A stretch of 35,115 nt of DNA from Bdellovibrio sp. ZAP7 (GTDB taxonomy: Bacteria > Bdellovibrionota > UBA1018), in assembly GCA_945865865.1 (NCBI GenBank), contig CAMBEX010000003.1:1-35115 (forward strand), read 5' to 3'. Positions 9,817 to 17,293 of the stretch are shown one piece after another. The position numbers and the translations under genes are program-made. The number at the start of each line of letters is the position of its first letter. Positions within the stretch are counted from its first letter, which is position 1. The notes beneath the pieces were generated by a model, which saw nothing but the letters and a program-made list of their open reading frames with translations, was not told where the DNA came from and ran no database searches.

Positions 9817-10458
9817 CTATTCGAAGGAAATTTCTGCCGATTGACCGTTTAAAAGTAAAACTGAGAGTCGATCTCGCCGAATCGTCAGTTCATTGACAGC
9901 ACTGCCTGGTACCTCAATGTCTTGGCGGGGGATGATTCCGAAGCCCGCCATCTGTTCTTGATTCGACCACTCTACGCTGCTTCCTTCGAGCGGATCGTAA
10001 CAAAATGTCTCCGAAAGCCCAGGAATTCCGATTTCTTTTCCGCGCGTCGGACTCAAAAGCGAAAATTTTTCTGCGTGAGCAGAAGCCATGAGCGTGCCTT
10101 CTCGCACGACTGCTCCAGAAGGCTCAAAACAGTTGGCCGACTTTTCGACGCGAAAGCTGAGACTTCCCTGGCCCGCGAATCGTATCCGGTAGGCATGCTG
10201 ATCAGCAGCTGCCTCGCGCTTCATCTTCGAGACCTCTTGCGCAAGCACCCTGGACGCCTCAATCGCACGCCAATGCGGCAGTCGTTCGAGTACGATCGGA
10301 ACCGCCGACAGCCCAAAAAAAACCAAAACTGTGGCGCCGATCCAAAGACCGCGCTTCCTTCGCGCGCGAACGACGACCTTTTCCCAGAGCTCATAGTGTT
10401 CCCACTGAGCTCGGGCGCTTCGCTCTTCGGCTACATCAGTTTCATGAATGGGAGCCAT
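9817..10458 (-). CDS. Hypothetical single-TM protein in the pil cluster, possibly pseudopilin (FimT/GspH)-like
   Basis: One TM (GLWIGATVLVFFGLSAVPIVL) followed by EASRVLAQEVSKMKREAAADQHAYRIRF...SLSFRV; no GFTLIE motif. Located between pilD and pilM. Confidence 0.6.
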   Translation of the reverse strand: MAPIHETDVAEERSARAQWEHYELWEKVVVRARRKRGLWIGATVLVFFGLSAVPIVLERLPHWRAIEASRVLAQEVSKMKREAAADQHAYRIRFAGQGSLSFRVEKSANCFEPSGAVVREGTLMASAHAEKFSLLSPTRGKEIGIPGLSETFCYDPLEGSSVEWSNQEQMAGFGIIPRQDIEVPGSAVNELTIRRDRLSVLLLNGQSAEISFE

Positions 10459-11270
10459 TCGAGATCCCCTAAAAAGTAGTAATAGAGTGCCCCTAAAACC
10501 AGAAAGGGACCATACGGAATTGCGACATTCATCAGGCCGCCGCTTGGGGCTTCGTCTGAACCGCTTTCGGACGCCGCTGTTTTGCGAGTAGCCAGTGCAT
10601 AGGTGATTCCGATCACACTCCCCATCACTGAGCTGATCAGAACCGTTGAAAAAACGCCTGCAGGCCCGAGAAACGCGCCAAACATGGCCAGCAATTTAAT
10701 GTCGCCGCCCCCTAAGCCTACTTTTCCTTTGAGTCGGTAATAGGTCCACGAAAGGCCGTAAAAAAATCCAAATCCAAGAGCCGCTCCCACTAGCGCCATC
10801 ACGAGGCCCAATCCAGGCACAAACCAAGCAGTTAAAAGCCCAAGTACCAGCCCGCCCAGACTGAGCTCATCCGGAATAATTCTGTGTTCGAGATCAATGA
10901 AGGTGATGGCAACCAGTGACGCGACAAAAGGCCAATCGCGAATCAGGAGCAGCCCGCCCACTCCGAACTTAATCTCGGTCGCCAAAAAAAGGAGCGCCAC
11001 CAAAAGCTCAATCGCAGGATAGCGGACGGAAATCGAAGTCTTGCACCCACGGCAACGGCCTCGGAGCACTAAATAGCTCAAGACCGGAATATTGTCGTAC
11101 CAGGCAATCGACTTCTCGCACTTGGGACAGCGGCTTCTCGGCGTCACAATCGACTGCCCATGCGGAAGTCTCGCCACCACAACGTTAATAAAACTCCCGA
11201 CGACCAGGCCAAATGCAATAGCCATCGTGTGAGTAAACCAGGGCGGCAGCAGTTGAAGCGTCAGCGTCAC
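10431..11270 (-). CDS. pilD: Type IV prepilin peptidase (A24); probable GTG start at 11270
   Basis: GSFINVVVARLPHGQSIVTPRSRCPKCEKSIAWYDNIPVLSYLVLRGRCRGCKTSIS zinc-type N-domain and FIDLEHRIIPDELSL, GGGDIKLLAMFGAFLG catalytic motifs. The ORF-track start at 11363 overlaps the permease ORF. Confidence 0.95.
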   Translation of the reverse strand: MTLTLQLLPPWFTHTMAIAFGLVVGSFINVVVARLPHGQSIVTPRSRCPKCEKSIAWYDNIPVLSYLVLRGRCRGCKTSISVRYPAIELLVALLFLATEIKFGVGGLLLIRDWPFVASLVAITFIDLEHRIIPDELSLGGLVLGLLTAWFVPGLGLVMALVGAALGFGFFYGLSWTYYRLKGKVGLGGGDIKLLAMFGAFLGPAGVFSTVLISSVMGSVIGITYALATRKTAASESGSDEAPSGGLMNVAIPYGPFLVLGALYYYFLGDLEWLPFMKLM

Positions 11271-11274
11271 GAGC

Positions 11275-12099
11275 TCAGGCCTCTTTTCTACCTGCGAGTC
11301 CGCCCGCAAGCAGCAAGCAGAGCGCAACGAGTGCGAAGGTGTAGACGATCCCTGTTGCAACAAACTGCCAGGTCACAGGGAGCCCATAGGTCACTTTCGT
11401 TCCAAATTGAAAATGCTCAAAATTGGGGAGCACTAAAGCCGCCGTATTGATGGCGCCGCGAATCGGAAGCGACTCGATTTTGGTGGCCACCATCCTGATT
11501 TGCGAAATATTAGAGCCCACCATGAAAGCGCCAATAGTCATCACAGCCGAGAGGGATGTCGTAGAAAACGACGAACAAAAAACGGCAAGTGCCGCCAGGA
11601 CCCAGGATTGCAAAAGCGCGAACCCTACCGCGATCCAAAGAGTCGCGCTAAAGACCGGCGCGTCACCCGCGACATATTTCAAGATCGCCAGATAACAGCC
11701 CGCCATCAGCAGCCAGTTAAGCGTGAGTACCGCGGCAAGGCCCGCGAACTTGCCTGCGACAAATTGAGTTCTAGAGATCGGCCGGGTCAGCGCCACCAAG
11801 ATCGTGCGCCGCTCGAACTCTCGGGCCAGCATTCCTGAACCGATAAAAACCCCGAGCGCACCACACGAAATCAAAAGCGCGGTCAGTCCAAAGTTCAAAA
11901 CAATCCGCTCAGGGCGAAAAAACGTCAGGTTTGAAGCTAGAAATGCGACGCCAAAGAGCAGAACCCCGCAAACCAGGGTGTTGTAGAGGACCTTGTCGCG
12001 GAGAATCTCAGACAGCGTCACGCGCGCGATGCCTGCGACCACCCTAGGCGTAGAAGTAAGCCCTTGGATTGGATTCATGTCTGATCTCTCATGGGTCAC
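11275..12099 (-). CDS. ABC-2 type transporter permease; candidate PilI equivalent
   Basis: Six-TM-like ABC-2 permease (ARVTLSEILRDKVLYNTLVCGVLLFG; REFERRTILVALTRPISRTQFVAGKF); in a pil cluster next to an ABC ATPase. Start could be the internal Met (MNPIQ). Confidence 0.82.
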   Translation of the reverse strand: MTHERSDMNPIQGLTSTPRVVAGIARVTLSEILRDKVLYNTLVCGVLLFGVAFLASNLTFFRPERIVLNFGLTALLISCGALGVFIGSGMLAREFERRTILVALTRPISRTQFVAGKFAGLAAVLTLNWLLMAGCYLAILKYVAGDAPVFSATLWIAVGFALLQSWVLAALAVFCSSFSTTSLSAVMTIGAFMVGSNISQIRMVATKIESLPIRGAINTAALVLPNFEHFQFGTKVTYGLPVTWQFVATGIVYTFALVALCLLLAGGLAGRKEA

Positions 12100-12208
12100 C
12101 AGTGTAAAGCGGGCAGTCGCGTCGGGTCCAGTGTGTTCCTACGCTGATAGGTAGAAATTTTTAAAAACCTGGGGCACACTTTTAACCAAACTCGGAACTC
12201 AGATAACT

Positions 12209-13129
12209 ATGGCTCACCTTCTGGAAATCCAGCAGATCGATCAATCCTTTCGAAGCGGCTTTTGGCTGACTCAGGCGCAGATTCTTCACGATTTGGATTT
12301 TAAAGTCCCGAGTCGCTCGGTGATGGGATTTTTAGGGCCCAATGGAGCCGGAAAAACCACGCTCATTCATCTCATTGTTGGAATCAAGAAACCCAAACGT
12401 GGCCAGATCCTACTGGGCGGAGTCAATGTACTGGATCCTAAGGCCCGCTGCCGCATCGGTTACCTGCCCGAACGCCCCTATTTTTACGAGCACCTCACCG
12501 GCGCTGAGCTGCTCCAGTATTTTGGAAGCCTGGCGGGTATGTCACGCGCGGCGATTGCAGACCGCACCCCGATCGTTTTGAAATCCGTCGGGATGTCGCA
12601 CGCACGCGACCGCGAACTGCGAAACTATTCTAAGGGAATGCTCCAGCGCATTGGGATTGCTCAGGCCATCTTGCATGACCCGGAGTTTTTGGTGCTGGAC
12701 GAACCCATGAGCGGACTCGATCCGTTTGGGCGAAGAGAAATCCGAGAACTCATTCAGCAGCTCGCCTCCGAGGGGCGCACGATCTTTTTCAGCTCGCACA
12801 TCATTCCGGATGTCGAGGCGATTTGTGATCATGTGGCGCTCATACAAAATGGAAGACTCATTGGTGCGGGACCGATCGCTCAGTTTTTAGAAACGGCTGC
12901 GGAGTTCGTTGAAATCACATTTGGCCAAGTGAGTCTCGAGAGCGCTCGTGGGCTGGGAGAGTGGACTGCACTTCGAGAATCCGAAGGCAACGTTTGTGGA
13001 CGGCTGCGTACGAGTCAGGGCGTAGACGCGGTCTTGACCGGACTTTTGGCGGCGCGCGCTCGGATTTTAGAAGTCAAACTCGTGAGGCCCTCACTCGAGA
13101 GCCTTTTTGTGAGGCAAGAAAAACAATGA
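12209..13129 (+). CDS. ABC transporter ATP-binding protein; candidate PilH equivalent
   Basis: Walker A GPNGAGKTT, signature NYSKGMLQRIGIAQA, Walker B FLVLDEPMSGLDP. Confidence 0.93.
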   Translation: MAHLLEIQQIDQSFRSGFWLTQAQILHDLDFKVPSRSVMGFLGPNGAGKTTLIHLIVGIKKPKRGQILLGGVNVLDPKARCRIGYLPERPYFYEHLTGAELLQYFGSLAGMSRAAIADRTPIVLKSVGMSHARDRELRNYSKGMLQRIGIAQAILHDPEFLVLDEPMSGLDPFGRREIRELIQQLASEGRTIFFSSHIIPDVEAICDHVALIQNGRLIGAGPIAQFLETAAEFVEITFGQVSLESARGLGEWTALRESEGNVCGRLRTSQGVDAVLTGLLAARARILEVKLVRPSLESLFVRQEKQ

Positions 13130-13845
13130 CCCGATCGGCGGCGGTCATCGCCTTGATTGCCTCGCTTGGCGTGGGGCAGTTTGCGCTCAATCGCTCGCTC
13201 GTGCTGGGAGAGGGTGCGTGGGTCATTCCACCGGACCATCAAGAAAACCCATGGCATCCGCAGATTTTTAAGACGCTGAGTTTTGGGCAACTCGCTACCG
13301 CGGTGGATTGGCTTTGGCTCAAAACACTTCAAGAAGAAGAACTTTTTCATGTTCCCGAGGGAGTGCATCCTCCGTCTTTTTACGCCACGGATCTAGCGAC
13401 AGATTTGGATCCCGATTTTTTTGAGGGTTTTTGGGTCGCCGGAAACCATCTGGCCATTATTCGAGCCGATACCGAGGGCGCGATCAAGATTTTAGACAAG
13501 GGCATTGCTCATGCGGAACGCCTGCGTGCCAACGGTGGATGGGAGTTGAAACCCGCGTGGCGGCAGGTTTGGCGGCTGTTGATGATTCGCGGTTATCTGG
13601 AACTTTACGAGCGACAGGACCTTGCGCGAAGCTCGGCAAGCTTTGAAGCGGCGGGTGGAATGCCAGGGGCGCCTGAGTTTTTGAAAAAACTTGCGCTGAG
13701 ACTGGCTCAGCCGGGTGGGCGGTTTGAGGTGGGTGTGCGGATTCTCACGCACTTGTTGGATACGACACCGGACATTCCCGCAAACGCCGTCACGCGCGAA
13801 CGGATTTTTGAAAAGCTTGCGGCGCTGAGGCGTGAGGGGGCTTGA
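13126..13845 (+). CDS. TPR-like protein, candidate PilG-type accessory protein; ATG at 13126 overlaps the ATPase stop
   Basis: MTRSAAVIALIASLGVGQFALNRS signal anchor then FYATDLATDLDPDFFEGFWVAGNHLAII...AIKILDKGIAHAERL helical repeats. The ORF-track start at 12961 is overextended. Confidence 0.65.
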   Translation: MTRSAAVIALIASLGVGQFALNRSLVLGEGAWVIPPDHQENPWHPQIFKTLSFGQLATAVDWLWLKTLQEEELFHVPEGVHPPSFYATDLATDLDPDFFEGFWVAGNHLAIIRADTEGAIKILDKGIAHAERLRANGGWELKPAWRQVWRLLMIRGYLELYERQDLARSSASFEAAGGMPGAPEFLKKLALRLAQPGGRFEVGVRILTHLLDTTPDIPANAVTRERIFEKLAALRREGA

Positions 13846-13926
13846 GTGCGGGGTGCGGCTCGCAGCGCGGCTCGCGGGGATATACGAATCTATCAAAGTA
13901 ACGAGAGCTTCTCCGCAGAAATTCAC

Positions 13927-14115
13927 TCAGCGCACAGTTCGCGGAAACAGCTTTGATAATGCTTCCATAACGCGTCGTGATTTCGGACGCTTCCTGCAAA
14001 CATAGAAGTTGACATGTTTTTGAGTGAACGGATCGCCGAACCCTAAATCTGCGGCTAAACGTCCAAGAGTGGCACCCATTTGACCGCCATTCTCCTGTCG
14101 AATTTCCTGAATCAC
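13927..14115 (-). CDS. Small hypothetical protein, possible HTH DNA-binding fragment
   Basis: 62 aa, GTG start; QKHVNFYVCRKRPKSRRVMEALSKLF resembles the recognition-helix end of Xre-like HTH proteins. Isolated and unsupported by neighbours. Confidence 0.3.
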   Translation of the reverse strand: MIQEIRQENGGQMGATLGRLAADLGFGDPFTQKHVNFYVCRKRPKSRRVMEALSKLFPRTVR

Positions 14116-14201
14116 CCACCTAACCCCACCCCAGAACTTGCGCCACTGCGGGCAACTTCGAGCGTCTCAAAGGGCCCGTTTTTCAGTGATACGCCAGTGT
14201 C

Positions 14202-15125
14202 ATGAAAAATATTAAGTCCCTGACAAATCTTGAGCTCCTCACTTACACTCGCGCGCTCGCCAGCGAGGAACGAAAGCTTGGCGTAGAAATTCTCCACCAC
14301 ATTCGCGAGATTGATGCGCGCAAGTTGTATGCAGAGAGGCACGCCTCGCTTCACGGGTTTTTGGTTCAGGAACTCAAGTACAGTGACGGCGCCGCTCACC
14401 GACGAATTCAAGCCATGAGACTTTTGCGCGATCTACCGGAAACCGAAGCTAAACTGAGCAGCGGCGAGATCACGCTCTCATCGGCAAGTCAGCTCCAAAA
14501 CTTTCTTAGGGCAGAGAAGAAACTCGGCACCACTTATGCTCCGGCGCAGAAGCGCGAGCTTCTCGCTAAGATCGAAGGAAAATCCACGCGCCAGACCGAG
14601 GGGCTGCTGGCTGCAATTTCGCCCAAGGCGATTCCACGCGAAAAGGAGCGAACTCTGAATGAATCCGAAACCAGCATTACCTTTGTCGCGGGCCAATCGC
14701 TTCGCGAAAAACTTGCGCGACTTCGTGGGCTGACTGCTCACAAAAACCCAACCCCCACTTACTCCGAACTCTTTGAAATGCTCGCGGATATTGCGCTCGA
14801 AAACCTGGATCCATCAAAGGCCGCTCCCGCTCGGACAAAAAAGGCCACGACGGTAGTGGCAGAAACGATTTCTGAAAAATCACCACGATATATTCCGACC
14901 GCGCTCAAGCGCCTGACCTGGACGCGCGCCGAGGGGCGGTGTGAATTCCGTGATGAGCAAAACCAGCGGTGCCGCTCCAACTACGCGCTCGAAATCGACC
15001 ATCGTATTCCAGTAGGCAAGGGCGGGACCGCAAGCGAGGAAAATCTCCAGCTTCTTTGCCGAAGCCATAACGGCTACAAAAACCTGCGTGATTATGGATT
15101 TACCTGGCAGCGAACCACGGCGTGA
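14202..15125 (+). CDS. HNH endonuclease-domain protein
   Basis: C-terminal RCEFRDEQNQRCRSNYALEIDHRIPVGKGGTASEENLQLLCRSHN is an HNH motif; N-terminal helical DUF222-like region. Confidence 0.88.
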   Translation: MKNIKSLTNLELLTYTRALASEERKLGVEILHHIREIDARKLYAERHASLHGFLVQELKYSDGAAHRRIQAMRLLRDLPETEAKLSSGEITLSSASQLQNFLRAEKKLGTTYAPAQKRELLAKIEGKSTRQTEGLLAAISPKAIPREKERTLNESETSITFVAGQSLREKLARLRGLTAHKNPTPTYSELFEMLADIALENLDPSKAAPARTKKATTVVAETISEKSPRYIPTALKRLTWTRAEGRCEFRDEQNQRCRSNYALEIDHRIPVGKGGTASEENLQLLCRSHNGYKNLRDYGFTWQRTTA

Positions 15126-15276
15126 TCGCGGTCGCCCAAGGGTCGCCTAGAGAGGGCTTCGCAATCTACGCTTTCCCGCAGGAGCTTTCCCTCCGTAACC
15201 CTAGCGTGCCATCTGAGAGGAGATGGGGTCGTTTACTTTGAATTTGAACGCTTAAATGGTCAATTGCTATCATTTA

Positions 15277-15305
15277 TTGACATCAACTGGCACAGGAATT
15301 AGCAT
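15277..15305 (+). promoter_or_regulatory. Candidate sigma-70 promoter for the AAA ATPase
   Basis: TTGACA (15277-15282), exactly 17 nt, TAGCAT (15300-15305; 4/6 to TATAAT); ATG begins at 15312. Confidence 0.5.
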
Positions 15306-15311
15306 CAATTT

Positions 15312-16478
15312 ATGCCACATGAGCGAAAACGCCATGCCGTCGAGCACCTGCGCAAGCTGGCGGCCCTTTGGCCAGCCGTGGGCGTCGTAGGCCCTCGTCA
15401 AGTAGGCAAGTCCACGCTTGTGCGCAACCAACTTGGGATTTCACGCCAATACACCCTAGATGACGAAGACACTCTGGGTGAGATCGAAGCCTCCGCTAAA
15501 GTTTTTGTCGCACGCCTGAATCCGCCCGTCTTGATCGACGAAGTCCAAAAGGCTCCAAAACTCTTTGACGCACTCAAGGCTCGAATCGATCGAAAGCGCA
15601 TTCCCGGTCAGTTTTACTTAACAGGATCCGCGCAGTTTTCATCGCGACTCGGTATCCGCGAGTCCCTCACGGGGCGCATCGGACTGTTTAGGCTTCATCC
15701 GCTCACACTTGCGGAGGTTCATCAAAAACCCCTGCTGGCGCAAGTGGGACTGCAAAATAAAGCACCTCGATTTTCAATCGATGAGTTTAGCTCTGCCATG
15801 GAGCGCGGCGGACTACCCTTTCCGGCATTTCTCAGAGACCCTCAGTCTGTTCAGCTGTACTGGCAGAGCTGGCTGGATACGACCGTGTACCGCGACATTG
15901 CGCGCTTTTTTAAAAGTGCCTATGACCCACGAATCACAATGAGGATCTTAAACAAGCTGCGCGACTGCGCATTGAACGGTGGGCATTTTCAGATCGCAGA
16001 CTTGCCTTCGATTCAATCCAGACGCCTCCACTCTTACTTACAGGCCATGGAAGAGGCATTTTTACTTAGGCGCTTGAGTTGCCATGAAGACGGGGTCGGC
16101 AAGGACCAATGGATGCTCTTTGACTCGGGACTCTTGTACCATCTTTTTGCGGGAGCTCGTTCCGAGGGAGCAACGCTGAGTTTGGCGCGAACTTTCCTTT
16201 TTAACGAACTCTCTGCGCTGGCTGAGTACTCAGGGCGAAGGACCGAGCTCACCTATTTTAAAAGCTCACGCGGAAAACCCGTGGATCTTGTTTGGGATGG
16301 CATCCCCATCAAACTCATCACCTCGACAAGTCTCAAAAATCTGGGCTGGCAGACACGCGCCCTTCATGGCGCAATGAAAGCACTGGGCGTTCACCAAGCC
16401 GCGATCGTAGCGCCGGTTTCAAAGCCCGTGATTGAAAAACGCGGAATCAGTATTTTGCCGTGGTCGTATTGGAGTTAG
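15312..16478 (+). CDS. AAA_14/DUF4143-type ATP-binding protein
   Basis: Walker A VGPRQVGKSTL, Walker B PPVLIDEVQKAPKLFDALKARID, LTGSAQFSSRLGIRESLTGRIGLFRLHPL, C-terminal LTYFKSSRGKPVDLVWDG. Confidence 0.9.
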   Translation: MPHERKRHAVEHLRKLAALWPAVGVVGPRQVGKSTLVRNQLGISRQYTLDDEDTLGEIEASAKVFVARLNPPVLIDEVQKAPKLFDALKARIDRKRIPGQFYLTGSAQFSSRLGIRESLTGRIGLFRLHPLTLAEVHQKPLLAQVGLQNKAPRFSIDEFSSAMERGGLPFPAFLRDPQSVQLYWQSWLDTTVYRDIARFFKSAYDPRITMRILNKLRDCALNGGHFQIADLPSIQSRRLHSYLQAMEEAFLLRRLSCHEDGVGKDQWMLFDSGLLYHLFAGARSEGATLSLARTFLFNELSALAEYSGRRTELTYFKSSRGKPVDLVWDGIPIKLITSTSLKNLGWQTRALHGAMKALGVHQAAIVAPVSKPVIEKRGISILPWSYWS

Positions 16479-16553
16479 GTGGCGCCGAGCATGGGCGCCG
16501 TTGAACGCCGCTTAAACGCAGATGCGAAACCAAAAGGTAGGCCCGACTATAAA

Positions 16554-16580
16554 AAAAGGCCCTCGCTAGGAGGGCCTTTT
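16554..16580. terminator. Bidirectional rho-independent terminator between the AAA ATPase (+) and pilA (-)
   Basis: AAAAGGCCCTC-gctag-GAGGGCCTTTT: 11-bp perfect stem, 5-nt loop. T-tract on the minus strand is TTTTTTT, on the plus strand TTTT. Confidence 0.9.
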
Positions 16581-16614
16581 AAGAAACTCAGCTGAAGATT
16601 ATGCAGTAAATCGA

Positions 16615-17136
16615 TCAGGTGCCGTTAGTCGTATTTGTGAGAACATTGGATTGGGTAATAGACCACGCATCAACCACTGTTCCAGAAGCGATCCCACCTT
16701 GTGCCGTGGCCGTAAAACTGCTGGCATCCGAGGCTCCGGCACAAGCTAAAGTGCCGGTGTTGCCCCCAAATTTTTTGGCTCCCACACAACAAGCGCCCGT
16801 ACCAGCCGGCGCGTTCCCAGGTTTAGTTCCAACCGCTGAAAACCCAACGCTATAATACCCATTGGTATTAGCAATCGAAGTCCCCCCCTCAGGAGCATAG
16901 CCAATCGCATCCAGCGCCCCATAATAGCCGCCATACTCGACAAAAAGTGCTTTCTCCGCAGTAAAAACCCCCGCCAAAGCAATCTTCGCCTCACTCTGCC
17001 GCGCCTTTGCCTGAAATTTTCCGTACTGAGGCACAGCAACCGCGGCCAAGATGCCAATGATGGCGACGACCACCATCAGTTCAATGAGCGTAAAACCGCC
17101 CTGCTTTGCTAAAATTTTTTCCATTCGCTTGTTCAT
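16615..17136 (-). CDS. pilA: Type IV major pilin-like protein; probable start MNKRMEK at 17136
   Basis: Class III leader [38 protein letters not shown]; pil cluster location. Confidence 0.93.
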   Translation of the reverse strand: MNKRMEKILAKQGGFTLIELMVVVAIIGILAAVAVPQYGKFQAKARQSEAKIALAGVFTAEKALFVEYGGYYGALDAIGYAPEGGTSIANTNGYYSVGFSAVGTKPGNAPAGTGACCVGAKKFGGNTGTLACAGASDASSFTATAQGGIASGTVVDAWSITQSNVLTNTTNGT

Positions 17137-17150
17137 CTTACGTTCTCCTT

Positions 17151-17165
17151 TACGGCTCAGCCGTA
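17151..17165 (-). repeat. Perfect inverted repeat in the pilA leader adjacent to the Shine-Dalgarno
   Basis: TACGGCT-G-AGCCGTA (minus strand), immediately followed by AAGGAG and then the pilA ATG. Confidence 0.75.
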
Positions 17166-17186
17166 GTGTCACCAAATCTTTTATCT

Positions 17187-17214
17187 AGTGTATCAGTTTA
17201 ATTACTTTCAACAA
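17187..17214 (-). promoter_or_regulatory. Candidate sigma-70-like pilA promoter
   Basis: Minus strand TTGTTG (17214-17209), 16 nt, TACACT (17192-17187). Confidence 0.35.
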
Positions 17215-17224
17215 TCCCTGTCGC

Positions 17225-17274
17225 CAAAGCTTTGATTTACCGACGCAATCGATTTGGGCTGTCAAAACTTTGAT
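17225..17274. repeat. Two near-identical quasi-palindromes upstream of pilA
   Basis: CAAAGCTTTGAT (17225-17236) and CAAAACTTTGAT (17263-17274), 38 bp apart. Confidence 0.6.
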
Positions 17275-17293
17275 CACTCCCGGACGCACCCAC

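Noticed and set aside
13846-13885. Short GC-rich direct repeats (gcggctcgc x2) after the TPR-like gene
   Set aside because: Only two 9-mers, no T-tract or array periodicity; not a CRISPR and not a convincing terminator.
15287-15304. Sigma-54-like TGGCAC...TTAGCA upstream of the AAA ATPase
   Set aside because: The GG-to-GC spacing is one nt too long; a sigma-70 promoter with exact 17-nt spacing fits the same bases better.
17160-17180. TGG-N11-GC (sigma-54-like spacing) in the pilA leader
   Set aside because: Predicted transcription start would fall within the Shine-Dalgarno; the match beyond GG/GC is poor.
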